A DNA stretch of 64,000 nucleotides from Vibrio sp. SNU_ST1 (lineage in GTDB: Bacteria; Pseudomonadota; Gammaproteobacteria; Enterobacterales; Vibrionaceae), in NCBI RefSeq assembly GCF_030563405.1, contig NZ_CP130748.1, forward strand, positions 62,001-126,000, in the 5' to 3' direction. Under the pieces are notes generated by a model. It was not told the DNA's origin, made no database searches, and saw nothing but the letters and a program-made list of their open reading frames with translations. Positions 1 through 8,603 of this stretch are shown here, one piece after another; the stretch's first letter is position 1, and each line of letters starts with the position of its first letter. The translations under genes and the position numbers were made by a program.

Positions 1-2
1 TA

Positions 3-2711
3 ATTAAGCGCCTTCAAACAAACATAAAGAAGATATACATTGTTACTGACCATTCAGTAACCGGTGAGGCTATCCGCTCACAAATCGATCGTTCTATTGA
101 GGCCCACCCCAACTTTTCCGATTTGTTGGAGCACTATGTGCCTGACTCTTACCAAGAATTAATTGCGTTTTCTCAGCGAACCGATCTAGATCAGAGCTTA
201 CTCTTTTGGGCATATTATCGCGATGCTAAAGGTAACGTGAGTAGTGTTGAAGACTGGCGACAATTGAACATTAAAACCCAAATGCCACTGTATATGGTGC
301 ACGATTTGGGGTTGGGTTTTGGGGCGATAGGCGGTGTTATTCAAAGTGGTGAAACGCAAGGTCGAGATACGGGACGTGTTTTACTAAAGGTATTAGCAAA
401 CCCAAATGAACCTCTGCCTTTAGTCGCTCCTGGCGCATCGGAGATTAAACTCGACTACCAACAGATGTCACGCTGGGGGCTGGGAACTGAGAATGAAGCT
501 TCAATTACTTTTCTCAATAAGCCTCAGTCATTCTTGGTACGTTATCACGATGAAATTCGAACAATAGGTTTGCTGTTTTTGGTTATGTCGTGTGTTATTG
601 CGACTTTGGTTTACTACCTCAACCGCCTTAAGAAAAGTGAACGTGCCAGCCGACAAAGCCAGCTGTTACTGGAGTCAATATTCGATCAAAGCCTACAGTT
701 CATGGGCATTATTGATAAGGGCGGTGTACTGCTTTCGAGCAACAGTAAGCTGCATGAGCTTCTTTATAATCAAGGTTATAAATTGGGAACACCTCTCCAA
801 GAATATTGGGATGATGCCGCGGGCGAAGTGCTAAAGGAGTATTTTGCTGAAAGAGATGATTATCCAACCCTACGATTTGAGGCTGAGGTATGGTGCCGTG
901 ATCGTGGTGGAATGGTGCTAGATATCTCTTTAAAGCCGATGCCGATCAGTGAAGAGGACACCATTCAGTTCTTATTTGAAGCTCGTGATGTTACCTCGCG
1001 AAAGCTTGCTGAGAACAAATTGTTCCAACGTGAAGCGAATCTCAAACTGTATTACGACAAGCAGCCGGTGATGATGATTACACTGGATGTCAACAATCGT
1101 ATCCAACAAGTGAACCAGTTTGCTGAAGAGCTACTAGGTTATCCACTTGATCAACTGTTAGGGCATCGCCCTAGAGAGTTCTATGTGGATGAGAACGCGA
1201 TGATTCCTCGTCATATCTTGTTGCAACCACAGCACAAAATTCGCGGCGTGTGGCGCCGTGATATCGAGTATCGTCATGCGGACGGTAGAACGATCTGGAT
1301 TCGTGAAAATATTCGTCCATTGGTCGACTCGGGTCAGCTGTTGATTGTGGGAGAGGATATTACTGAAACCCGCGAACTTTCTGAAAAGTTAGAATACCAA
1401 GCGCGTTATGACCTGCTTACAGATACTTTCAACCGCAACCACTTTGAGCAAGAGCTACAAAAGGCGCTGAAAGAGGTTGAGAGTCATATGAGAACTCATG
1501 CGATGTTGTTCTTAGATTTGGACCAATTGAAGGTACTGAACGATACCGCTGGGCATGAAGCGGGTGATGCCGCGATCTTATTTAGCGCTAATCTGATAGA
1601 AGATGTGCTTCCTTACAATGCTGTTTTAGCTCGGATGGGGGGAGACGAGTTTGCGGTATTAATCAAAGATTGTACTGAGCGAGATGCTGTTAATGTCTGT
1701 CACAGTATTATATCGATGATGAGTGAGAGTCCATTTTTATGGGGCGATATTCACCTCAATCTTACCTGTTCTATCGGAATTCGATTGATTGATCATACTG
1801 CCGCTTCATCACAAATGGTGCATGCACAGGCGGATGCCGCTTGCCATGCCGCTAAAGAGGAAGGGCGAAATCGTTATCACCTTTATCATCAAGATGATGA
1901 AGATCTTCGCCGCCGCCATTTAGAAATGGAATGCGTTAACTTGGTACATGAAGCCTTAGCTAATGATCGCTTGGAGTTGTTTGCTCAACGTATTCTTGGC
2001 CTAGAGGAAAATAGCAACAAAATGCACTTTGAGATACTGGTGCGGATCAAGAACGTCCAAGGTGAGTACATTTCACCGGGGATTTTCATGCCAGCCTCCG
2101 AGCGCTATAACATCGCGCATTTGATTGATCGCCAAGTCGTCAGTCAGACGTTGAGTTGGTTGGAGCAACGCCCGCATCTCGTTGATGATTTGGGGATGTG
2201 TTCGATAAACCTTTCTGGTCACTCGATGGGTAACCGAGAGTTTGTTGAGTTCTTGATTGAAAGTTTGGCGCACTCGTCAGTGCCTTGCCATAAGATTTGT
2301 CTAGAAATAACTGAAACGGCCGCGATGAGTAATATGAAGCAGGCAATCAAGTTCTTCACTCGAATTAAAGAGCTCGGCTGTTTGATTGCTCTGGATGATT
2401 TTGGTTCAGGCTTATCGTCATTCGGATATCTGAAGGCATTACCCGTTGATATTGTGAAAATTGATGGCCTGTTTGTGCGTGATATTGATGTTAACGAGAT
2501 GGATTATGTGATGGTTCGTTCGATCAATGATTTAGCGAAGCAGATGGGCAAGCACACGGTAGCTGAGTTTGTTGAAAATACTCAGGTTCTCGATAAGTTG
2601 ATTGAACTCGGTGTTAACTATGCTCAGGGCTATGTTATTGGTCGACCTAAGCCACTCGCAGAGCTCGTTGAAGAGTTACAGCAAGAGCGAGCGTTAGAGC
2701 ACTTAGATTAA
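3..2711 (+). CDS. Membrane-bound PAS-GGDEF-EAL cyclic-di-GMP protein, 5' end cut by the window
   Basis: The reading frame is open to the left edge of the window, so the N-terminus is missing. The remaining part starts with an apparently periplasmic sensor segment, then one membrane helix at about 558-617, two PAS domains (about 660-1000 and 1026-1370), a GGDEF domain and an EAL domain. The cyclase signature GGDEF is intact (1638-1652), but no RxxD inhibitory site precedes it. The EAL signature reads EIL (2031-2039). The other phosphodiesterase residues look present: NLS, ITET, DDFGSG, KIDG, AEF and QGY. The protein probably makes and/or degrades cyclic di-GMP at the inner membrane in response to a periplasmic signal. 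Which activity dominates cannot be read from sequence. A TTG at 123 is only an internal codon. A terminator follows at 2808. Confidence 0.9.
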   Translation: MKRLQTNIKKIYIVTDHSVTGEAIRSQIDRSIEAHPNFSDLLEHYVPDSYQELIAFSQRTDLDQSLLFWAYYRDAKGNVSSVEDWRQLNIKTQMPLYMVHDLGLGFGAIGGVIQSGETQGRDTGRVLLKVLANPNEPLPLVAPGASEIKLDYQQMSRWGLGTENEASITFLNKPQSFLVRYHDEIRTIGLLFLVMSCVIATLVYYLNRLKKSERASRQSQLLLESIFDQSLQFMGIIDKGGVLLSSNSKLHELLYNQGYKLGTPLQEYWDDAAGEVLKEYFAERDDYPTLRFEAEVWCRDRGGMVLDISLKPMPISEEDTIQFLFEARDVTSRKLAENKLFQREANLKLYYDKQPVMMITLDVNNRIQQVNQFAEELLGYPLDQLLGHRPREFYVDENAMIPRHILLQPQHKIRGVWRRDIEYRHADGRTIWIRENIRPLVDSGQLLIVGEDITETRELSEKLEYQARYDLLTDTFNRNHFEQELQKALKEVESHMRTHAMLFLDLDQLKVLNDTAGHEAGDAAILFSANLIEDVLPYNAVLARMGGDEFAVLIKDCTERDAVNVCHSIISMMSESPFLWGDIHLNLTCSIGIRLIDHTAASSQMVHAQADAACHAAKEEGRNRYHLYHQDDEDLRRRHLEMECVNLVHEALANDRLELFAQRILGLEENSNKMHFEILVRIKNVQGEYISPGIFMPASERYNIAHLIDRQVVSQTLSWLEQRPHLVDDLGMCSINLSGHSMGNREFVEFLIESLAHSSVPCHKICLEITETAAMSNMKQAIKFFTRIKELGCLIALDDFGSGLSSFGYLKALPVDIVKIDGLFVRDIDVNEMDYVMVRSINDLAKQMGKHTVAEFVENTQVLDKLIELGVNYAQGYVIGRPKPLAELVEELQQERALEHLD

Positions 2712-2807
2712 GTGAACCAAGCGACACGATGACCATTCTTTAGTACTAGCACTTGCAGCGCTCATTGCTTTCAGAGCTAATAGTTTGCACCGCTAATATG
2801 TATTGTT

Positions 2808-2841
2808 GAGGCAATCAGGTAAACTGGTTGCCTCTTTTGTT
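2808..2841 (+). terminator. Rho-independent terminator after the GGDEF-EAL gene
   Basis: Arms GAGGCAATCAG (2808-2818) and CTGGTTGCCTC (2824-2834) pair over 11 positions with one G-U, followed by TTTTGTTTT. It ends 30 bases before the rsmJ start, so rsmJ must be transcribed from a promoter downstream of or overlapping this hairpin, or by read-through. Confidence 0.75.
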
Positions 2842-2870
2842 TTGAATACTACTGTCTGTTGGAGACGACC

Positions 2871-3650
2871 TTGCAACTACAACTGATTTGCGAAGATGCC
2901 ACCCAAATCGATCATCTAAATGACTTAGCGACCCGTTGGAATTTATCTCATGATGAAAGCAGCGAGTTTGCTTTGGTACTGACTCGTGAGCGACTTGAGC
3001 TACGTAAAGTCGATGAACCTAAGCTTGGCGCTATTTTTGTTGATTTAGTCGGAGGCGCAGTCGGTCACAGACGTAAGTTTGGTGGTGGTAAAGGTCAGGC
3101 AATTGCTAAGGCAGCGGGTCTAAACAAAGGCGCAACACCAACTATCTTAGATGGCACCGCTGGTTTAGGACGAGATGCGTTTGTGCTGGCTTCTTTGGGT
3201 TGTAAAGTACAGATGGTAGAGCGACATCCAGTTGTGGCAGCATTATTGGATGACGGCCTGCAGAGAGCACAACAAGACCCAGACATCGGCGGTTGGGTTA
3301 GCGAACGTATGAAGTTGATTCACGCTTCAAGTCACGACGCGCTGGATAAACTTAGCAACGACCCTAACTTTGAACAGCCTGATGTGGTGTACCTCGATCC
3401 TATGTACCCACACCCAGAGAACAAGAAGAAGTCGGCTTTGGTTAAGAAAGAGATGCGAGTATTCCAATCTTTGGTTGGCGCCGATCTGGATGCCGATGGC
3501 TTGTTTGAGCCTGCGATGAAGTTGGCAACGAAGCGCGTTGTGGTCAAAAGGCCGGATTACGCAGCATGGTTAGACGAGCAAAAACCGAGCATGGCAATCG
3601 AAACTAAAAAGAACCGTTTTGATGTTTATGTGAAAGCATCAATGACCTAG
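2871..3650 (+). CDS. rsmJ: 16S rRNA (guanine1516-N2)-methyltransferase RsmJ
   Basis: A SAM-dependent enzyme that methylates G1516 of 16S rRNA in the small subunit. The 259-residue product matches RsmJ/YhiQ along its length: the EPKLG and [17 protein letters not shown] block, the SAM-binding motif [17 protein letters not shown], the DPMYPHP active-site-like loop, and the [17 protein letters not shown] signature. I chose TTG at 2871 because GGAG lies six bases upstream (2861-2864) and the product then begins like the E. coli protein. The TTG at 2859 would place that Shine-Dalgarno inside the gene. The last 21 bases of the gene recur imperfectly 40 bases downstream. The family assignment is firm and the start fairly firm. 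Confidence 0.93.
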   Translation: MQLQLICEDATQIDHLNDLATRWNLSHDESSEFALVLTRERLELRKVDEPKLGAIFVDLVGGAVGHRRKFGGGKGQAIAKAAGLNKGATPTILDGTAGLGRDAFVLASLGCKVQMVERHPVVAALLDDGLQRAQQDPDIGGWVSERMKLIHASSHDALDKLSNDPNFEQPDVVYLDPMYPHPENKKKSALVKKEMRVFQSLVGADLDADGLFEPAMKLATKRVVVKRPDYAAWLDEQKPSMAIETKKNRFDVYVKASMT

Positions 3651-3690
3651 TTAAGACATTAATTACTCAGTGAAAGCATCAATAACTTAG
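3630..3690 (+). repeat. Partial duplication of the rsmJ 3' end
   Basis: The final 21 bases of rsmJ including its stop (3630-3650) recur at 3670-3690 with 19 of 21 matches, a 40-base period. The second copy again ends in TAG but belongs to no gene. Confidence 0.7.
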
Positions 3691-3743
3691 AGACACGCTA
3701 AGAAAATTTTCCGTCATAAATACGATAAATGACTATTTAACAC

Positions 3744-3798
3744 TTGCGATAGTCGCATTACGGATGTATATCTAACTAAGAATCATTATTATTCTTAG
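3744..3798 (+). promoter_or_regulatory. Promoter with overlapping Fur-like palindrome
   Basis: TTGCGA (3744-3749) and TATATC (3767-3772), 17 bases apart, make a plausible sigma-70 promoter. On the expected start site lies a perfect inverted repeat, CTAAGAAT and ATTCTTAG, with a 7-base spacer (3776-3798). Fifteen bases of it (3779-3793, AGAATCATTATTATT) are identical to the Fur box region of ryhB at 18780-18794. Fur repression of the next gene is inferred, not shown. Confidence 0.55.
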
Positions 3799-3811
3799 CT
3801 GGAGTTGTAGC

Positions 3812-4402
3812 ATGGCTAAACGCTTTTGTAAGTTAAACCGTCGAGATATCACCGAACATTTAGGAGAGATCCACAGCTTGGTTACTGAACCTAAGTTTGT
3901 GTGTCGTTCTTGTGCGCGTTCTTCGGCGGATCAAGCGAACCTATGCAAACCAACAGCAATCCCACCTCTTGGCTGCCAAAATAAACCCGTTGAAGAAAAA
4001 GCCGCATGCGGCCTGCTAGCGGAAACATTACCTGCACCCGAGCTATCACTTGCTGAAATCAACGAGACTTTTGAACCTGTTGTTCAAATGTTCGATCCAG
4101 CTGTTGCTGATATTGCCGCTGATGTTGTAGATCAAAAAGCATCACAGAAAAAAGCCAAACTGAAAAAACGAATAGCTAATGTGAGTGGTGATGAAAAAGC
4201 CGAGCTCAAGCGAGCGAAGAAAGCGGCCAAAAAACAAGAGAAGTACAATAAAAAACTCGCGAAGATGATTAAGAAGCAGCAAAAGCTGTTTAAGAAAAGT
4301 CAAAAACTGGAAAGTGACCTTGAACGTATCAACCTACAACTTGATGATGTAGCTTTCACTGAAACCAAGACTCAGGTAGTGAGCCATAATCACATTCACT
4401 GA
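3812..4402 (+). CDS. Uncharacterised Cys-rich, Lys-rich protein
   Basis: I do not recognise a named family with a known function. The 196-residue product has six cysteines in its first 66 residues (C6, a CRSC pair at 31-34, C45, C55, C66), a proline/acidic middle, a strongly basic coiled-coil-like stretch at about residues 115-170 full of Lys and Gln, and a His-containing tail ending HNHIH. There is no signal peptide or membrane helix, so it is probably cytoplasmic. The start is supported by GGAG seven bases upstream. The Cys pairs suggest metal or redox binding and the basic helix could contact nucleic acid; both are inference. The Fur-like operator directly upstream and ftnA two genes on hint at a link to iron. 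Confidence 0.8.
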   Translation: MAKRFCKLNRRDITEHLGEIHSLVTEPKFVCRSCARSSADQANLCKPTAIPPLGCQNKPVEEKAACGLLAETLPAPELSLAEINETFEPVVQMFDPAVADIAADVVDQKASQKKAKLKKRIANVSGDEKAELKRAKKAAKKQEKYNKKLAKMIKKQQKLFKKSQKLESDLERINLQLDDVAFTETKTQVVSHNHIH

Positions 4403-4440
4403 AACCGGTACGAATAGCTTATTGCTACAACGATGATTTA

Positions 4441-4475
4441 AAAAGAGCGACCTTAGGTCGCTCTTTTGCTTTTTT
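4441..4475 (+). terminator. Rho-independent terminator
   Basis: A perfect 12-base stem, AAAAGAGCGACC (4441-4452) and GGTCGCTCTTTT (4456-4467), has a 3-base loop and is followed by GCTTTTTT. It separates convergent genes and may work in both directions. Confidence 0.88.
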
Positions 4476-4504
4476 GGGTTATCCGAGCCAACTCATTTAG
4501 CTCT

Positions 4505-4538
4505 GTTCACTTAGCTTAGTTTAGTTCACTTAGCTCAG
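4505..4538. repeat. Short degenerate tandem repeat downstream of a DMT gene
   Basis: GTTCACTTAGCTTAG (4505-4519) and GTTCACTTAGCTCAG (4524-4538) differ at one position, with a further related piece just upstream. They lie immediately beyond the stop of the leftward transporter gene. Confidence 0.6.
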
Positions 4539-4547
4539 TGAAAGCGG

Positions 4548-5426
4548 TTAGGCGTTGCTTGTGGATCTCGCAACTCGCTTTTTCACCCATGTCTCGTTGA
4601 CGAATAGAGAGAACAAGATAACCGCGCCGCCAATGGCCAATCGAACCAAATCGACATCTCTGTTCCAAATCAGGATGTTCACTACAAGGCCGGCTGGAAC
4701 TAAAGCGTTGTTCATTACAGCCAGTGCACCAGCATTCACCATGCATGCACCTTTATTCCACATAAAGTAACCTAGCCCCGAAGCAATCAAGCCAAGGTAA
4801 ATCAGGATGCCCCATTGAAGAGTGGTTGTTGGCAGCTTCTCAGGGTTACCTAATAGTATGAAAGCAACCGAAGCGACGCACAACGCACCCAAATAGAAGT
4901 AACCAAATACTGTGCGCTGAGGTAACTCTGTCGATTCCTTCTCCATCACTACTTTGTAAGCAACTTGGCCGATAGCAAAGCACAGGTTTGCACCTTGGAC
5001 TACGAGGAAACCAACTAAAAAGTTTTCGTTGATCCCCGCGAATTTAATGAATACAGCGCCCAATACAGCAATCGCTGCTGTCACTAAATACCACGGAGAG
5101 AATTGTCCTTTGAGGAAGTCATAAATAAGCGTGACGTAAATTGGGGTAAAAACGGTAAACAGAAGGACTTCAGGAACGGATAGCAGCAAGAAAGACTGAT
5201 AATAGAAGCAGTACATCAGCCCAAGCTGGATACCACCAATAGCCATCAACTTAGCGATCAGCTTACGCGAGATACCTCGAAACTTAAGGAAAGGAAGAAA
5301 TACAATGCCAGCAAGGGCAACACGCATTAATACAGAGAACCAAGAATCAACCTGACCAGCAAGGTAAACGCCGATCAGGCTAAAAGAGAAGGCCCATAAG
5401 AGGGTAACACTAGCTAAATAGCTCAT
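4548..5426 (-). CDS. EamA/DMT-superfamily permease
   Basis: A 292-residue inner-membrane protein with about ten hydrophobic helices in two EamA halves, typical in length for the drug/metabolite transporter superfamily. It probably exports or exchanges a small metabolite such as an amino acid; the substrate cannot be predicted. The first helix starts at once (MSYLASVTLLWAFSFS). It ends converging on the Cys-rich protein gene, with a degenerate tandem repeat just past its stop. A second, only distantly similar DMT permease lies at 8604-9497. The Shine-Dalgarno is weak, so the start is moderately supported. Confidence 0.85.
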   Translation of the reverse strand: MSYLASVTLLWAFSFSLIGVYLAGQVDSWFSVLMRVALAGIVFLPFLKFRGISRKLIAKLMAIGGIQLGLMYCFYYQSFLLLSVPEVLLFTVFTPIYVTLIYDFLKGQFSPWYLVTAAIAVLGAVFIKFAGINENFLVGFLVVQGANLCFAIGQVAYKVVMEKESTELPQRTVFGYFYLGALCVASVAFILLGNPEKLPTTTLQWGILIYLGLIASGLGYFMWNKGACMVNAGALAVMNNALVPAGLVVNILIWNRDVDLVRLAIGGAVILFSLFVNETWVKKRVARSTSNA

Positions 5427-5478
5427 ATAAAAACTTCGTTAATAAGATATGAGCTGTATGTTACCTAACCTTAATTCA

Positions 5479-5913
5479 TTAGTCTTCTGAATCTCTTAGA
5501 GGCACGACCAGCATATCAACCGGCGAGGCATTGATCAGTTGTCGTGTTGAAGAGAGCAGTTTGCTCCAGAAGTCTTGATGGTGCCCGCAAACCACTAAAT
5601 CAACATTGAACTCGTTGATGGTGTCACACAGTTCATGACTTAGGTCGCCGCTGCCCACTAAGGTGTGGGTTATAGGGTATTGAGCGTGTTCTGCAAAATT
5701 TTGTAGCTGAACTCGAGATGCTTCCATCGCGTTGTGCTGGGTTTCTGCCATGTTGATATCAATTAGGCCGGTATAGAGCTCTGCGTAATTAATATCGATA
5801 TGGATAAAAGAGACTTTGGCTTCCAATGGCTTAGCCAATGCTACCGCTTTATCCACAAGTAATTTGCTGTCATCTGATAAATCGACTGCGACCAAAATAT
5901 GTTTATAACTCAT
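5479..5913 (-). CDS. uspA: Universal stress protein A
   Basis: The 144-residue product has the length and pattern of UspA: N-terminal [12 protein letters not shown], a central variable region and a C-terminal PVDMLVVPL strand. UspA proteins are cytoplasmic, dimeric and induced by growth arrest. A longer frame exists from 5934, but GAGGAGG sits just upstream of the ATG at 5913, which gives the usual [11 protein letters not shown] start. The canonical ATP-binding G-2x-G-9x-G(S/T) motif is not evident, as in classical UspA. It is divergent from ftnA with 190 bases between starts. UspB is encoded two genes away, so this is a stationary-phase/stress and iron-storage cluster. Confidence 0.93.
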   Translation of the reverse strand: MSYKHILVAVDLSDDSKLLVDKAVALAKPLEAKVSFIHIDINYAELYTGLIDINMAETQHNAMEASRVQLQNFAEHAQYPITHTLVGSGDLSHELCDTINEFNVDLVVCGHHQDFWSKLLSSTRQLINASPVDMLVVPLRDSED

Positions 5914-6102
5914 ATCGCTACCTCCTCTATTCATTGCCTAACTAAAGACTAGCACTATGCAATGCCTTTTTTTGCTGAAGTGATCTCATATCCACTGTCT
6001 TGCGTAATGATTGCTCGAAATATTGGTTAACTAATGGCCTGCGAGATATTCATAAAATAGTGATATAGTAGAGAAAACTGAAGATGTAATTAGGAGTCTT
6101 AA

Positions 6103-6630
6103 ATGCTATCAAAAACTATGGTAGAGCAACTGAACGATCAAATTAATCTAGAATTTTTCTCATCCAACCTATACTTACAAATGAGTGCTTGGTGTGAAGA
6201 CAAAGGATTTGAAGGTGCAGCAGAGTTTCTGCGTGTTCATGCAGTAGAAGAAATGGAACACATGCAGCGTCTTTTTACTTACGTAAGTGAGACAGGTGCA
6301 ATGCCAATTTTAGGTGCGATTGAAGCGCCAAAACATGAATTTGATAGCCTTGGGGCTGTGTTTCGTGAAACTTACGAACATGAGCAAATGATTACTCAAA
6401 AGATCAACAAACTGGCTCACGTTGCTTTCAGCACACAAGATTACTCAACCTTTAACTTCCTGCAATGGTACGTTGCAGAGCAACACGAAGAAGAGAAGTT
6501 GTTTAAAGGTGTATTGGATAAGCTAGAGCTTGTTGGTGAAGACGGTAAGGCATTGTTCTTTATTGATAAAGACCTAGCGCAATTGGCAAAAGATGGTTCA
6601 TCTTCAATTATGGAAGCTCCTGCCGTTTAG
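6103..6630 (+). CDS. ftnA: Non-haem ferritin
   Basis: The 175-residue product is a bacterial ferritin of the FtnA type, which forms a 24-mer shell, oxidises Fe(II) and stores Fe(III). Ferroxidase-centre residues are visible: E17 in the N-terminal helix ([15 protein letters not shown]), the EEMEH block at about residues 49-53, E94, and QHEEEK near 126-131. Length matches the family. TAGGAG lies just upstream of the start. Other ferritin-like proteins such as Dps are shorter and lack this arrangement. No clear Fur box is seen in the 5935-6102 gap. Confidence 0.95.
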   Translation: MLSKTMVEQLNDQINLEFFSSNLYLQMSAWCEDKGFEGAAEFLRVHAVEEMEHMQRLFTYVSETGAMPILGAIEAPKHEFDSLGAVFRETYEHEQMITQKINKLAHVAFSTQDYSTFNFLQWYVAEQHEEEKLFKGVLDKLELVGEDGKALFFIDKDLAQLAKDGSSSIMEAPAV

Positions 6631-6698
6631 GTAGTACGAGAAAGACACTGATTATCTTTTTCTTTTGAGTTTTCTTATGAAGATGTAAGGAGGAAAGG

Positions 6699-7022
6699 AT
6701 GATCAGCGGCGACACTATTCTATTTGCACTAATGGTTGTGACTTGTGTGAACTGGGCGCGTTATTTTACTGCGCTAAGAACACTCATTTATATTATGCGA
6801 GAAGCACATCCGCTACTATATCAACAAGTAGACGGAGGTGGGTTCTTCACAACTCATGGCAATATGACCAAACAGGTTCGCCTGTTTAGTTACATCAAAA
6901 GCAAAGAGTATCACCACCATCACGACGAAGTTTTTATGTCGAAGTGCGATCGTGTAAGGCAGTTATTCATACTCTCTTCTGCTCTGCTAGGTGTAACGTT
7001 GCTGTCTTCTTTCATCGTCTAA
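6699..7022 (+). CDS. uspB: Universal stress protein B
   Basis: A 107-residue integral membrane protein with a hydrophobic helix at each end (about residues 4-28 and 88-106) and a hydrophilic centre containing a YHHHHDE run. Length and sequence ([12 protein letters not shown] start, [26 protein letters not shown]) match UspB. In E. coli it is a sigma-S-dependent inner-membrane protein linked to ethanol tolerance in stationary phase. A strong TAAGGAGG precedes the start. It is co-oriented with ftnA, 68 bases downstream, and has its own terminator at 7182-7210. Confidence 0.93.
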   Translation: MISGDTILFALMVVTCVNWARYFTALRTLIYIMREAHPLLYQQVDGGGFFTTHGNMTKQVRLFSYIKSKEYHHHHDEVFMSKCDRVRQLFILSSALLGVTLLSSFIV

Positions 7023-7181
7023 GTCATTTAGTACGATTGAAGTAGAGCTTAGGTTTTTGGTGTAAAGCTTCGGTTGTTGGTTCGCTAAGCCAAACAGTGG
7101 CTTGCTGTTGTCTGAAAATTGTACAATTGAACATCAATTGCAAAGTTTAAAATTGCCGCTAAAATAGCGAGCAATTAGTAA

Positions 7182-7210
7182 GGATGTGCTGTTTATGCGC
7201 ATCCTTTTTT
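7182..7210 (+). terminator. Rho-independent terminator after uspB
   Basis: GGATGTGC (7182-7189) pairs with GCGCATCC (7197-7204), with one G-U, and is followed by six T. Confidence 0.75.
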
Positions 7211-7272
7211 ATTGATGGCATTTCGAGAACAGGGCGTACTCGGGCTGCACAAGTGAAGAAAAGCAGAACCAC

Positions 7273-8466
7273 ATGAGTGAAAAATTTGATGTAATCGTAA
7301 TTGGTGCGGGCGCCGCGGGCTTAATGTGCGCTGCGGAAGCGGGCAAACGCGGCCGACGAGTGCTGGTGGTTGATCATGCAAAGAAACCAGGCAGAAAAAT
7401 CTTAATCTCAGGTGGCGGTCGTTGTAACTTTACTAACTATGATGTTTCAGCCAACAACTTCCTGTGTAATAACCCTCACTTCGTGAAGTCAGCTTTATCT
7501 CAATACACTAACTGGGATTTTATCTCGATGGTGAGCAAGTACGGCATTGAGTTCGAAGAACGCGATCACGGGCAGTTGTTCTGTGTGAATGACCACACAG
7601 CAAAAGACATCGTGAGCATGCTGCTTGACGAGTGTAAGCAAGCGAAAGTTGAACAGCGCTACCGTTGTGATGTTCACTCCATCGAAAAAACAGACGCTGG
7701 CTTCAAGATGCACCTCAATACCGACCAAGTTGAGTGTGACTCATTAGTTGTAGCGACAGGCGGTTTGTCGATGCCTAAACTGGGCGCAACGCCATTTGGC
7801 TATAAGATTGCCGAGCAATTTGGTTTGTCTGTGATGCCGACTACGGCGGGCTTAGTGCCATTCACTCTGCATAAAGAAGATAAAGAAGCTTTCGCCGAGC
7901 TTTCTGGTATCGCAATTCCTGCCGAGATCACTGCGCAAGACGGAACCTTGTTCAAAGAAGCGTTGCTGTTTACTCACCGCGGCCTATCGGGTCCTTCAGT
8001 TCTGCAAATTTCTTCGTTCTGGAAAGCGGGTCAGTCGGTTTCGATTAACTTAGTGCCTGAAGTCGATGTAGCTGAACTGCTGGCTAACTCTCGCGAGAAG
8101 CACCCAAATCAGAGCCTGAAAAACACCTTAGCGAAAGCACTGCCGAAGCGTTTTGTGGAAGTGCTAATTGATCGTAAAGAGCTGGAAGACAAGCCGCTCA
8201 AGCAGTTCAATGAAAAACAGCTGAACGACATCGTAGATCACTTAGAAAATTGGAAAATCGCGCCAAACGGCACCGAAGGCTACCGAACGGCCGAAGTGAC
8301 TTTAGGCGGTGTGGATACTGATCACTTATCTTCGAAAACCATGGAGTGTAAGAGTGTGCCTGGTCTCTACTTCATAGGTGAAGTAATGGACGTAACAGGT
8401 TGGCTTGGAGGTTATAACTTCCAATGGTGTTGGAGCTCTGGCTTTGCAGCAGGTCAGTGGGTTTAA
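7273..8466 (+). CDS. BaiN/YhiN-family FAD-dependent oxidoreductase
   Basis: A 397-residue flavoprotein of the HI0933/YhiN (BaiN-like) family. The N-terminus has the dinucleotide-binding motif VIVIGAGAAGLMCAAEAG. The family block GRKILISGGGRCNFTN follows at about residues 38-53, with TGGLSMPKLGATPFGY near 160 and a C-terminal FAD block, GLYFIGEVMDVTGWLGGYN. The physiological substrate of this widespread family is not established; named members reduce bile-acid intermediates in other bacteria, and that role should not be transferred here. The start ATG opens directly into the Rossmann fold. A terminator follows at 8493. Confidence 0.88.
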   Translation: MSEKFDVIVIGAGAAGLMCAAEAGKRGRRVLVVDHAKKPGRKILISGGGRCNFTNYDVSANNFLCNNPHFVKSALSQYTNWDFISMVSKYGIEFEERDHGQLFCVNDHTAKDIVSMLLDECKQAKVEQRYRCDVHSIEKTDAGFKMHLNTDQVECDSLVVATGGLSMPKLGATPFGYKIAEQFGLSVMPTTAGLVPFTLHKEDKEAFAELSGIAIPAEITAQDGTLFKEALLFTHRGLSGPSVLQISSFWKAGQSVSINLVPEVDVAELLANSREKHPNQSLKNTLAKALPKRFVEVLIDRKELEDKPLKQFNEKQLNDIVDHLENWKIAPNGTEGYRTAEVTLGGVDTDHLSSKTMECKSVPGLYFIGEVMDVTGWLGGYNFQWCWSSGFAAGQWV

Positions 8467-8492
8467 GCTTACCCATAGATTTTAAATTACAT

Positions 8493-8524
8493 AAAAATGG
8501 CGAGTCATACGACTCGCCATTTTT
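8493..8524. terminator. Bidirectional terminator between convergent genes
   Basis: AAAAATGGCGAGTC (8493-8506) and GACTCGCCATTTTT (8511-8524) form a perfect 14-base stem with a 4-base loop. The A and T tracts on the two sides suit both convergent genes. Confidence 0.88.
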
Positions 8525-8603
8525 GTATCTAACATTGTGTTCTAGCTCTAGATTCGACTTTATCAATAGCTTTTCGTGATCAATCGAATCTTTTAGCTCT
8601 TAT

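Noticed and set aside
2859..3650. Longer rsmJ start at TTG 2859
   Set aside because: GGAG at 2861-2864 would fall inside the gene. TTG 2871 has correct spacing and gives the usual start.
6904..6930. His run in UspB as an anomaly
   Set aside because: A YHHHHDE stretch is within an otherwise typical UspB sequence and probably natural variation.
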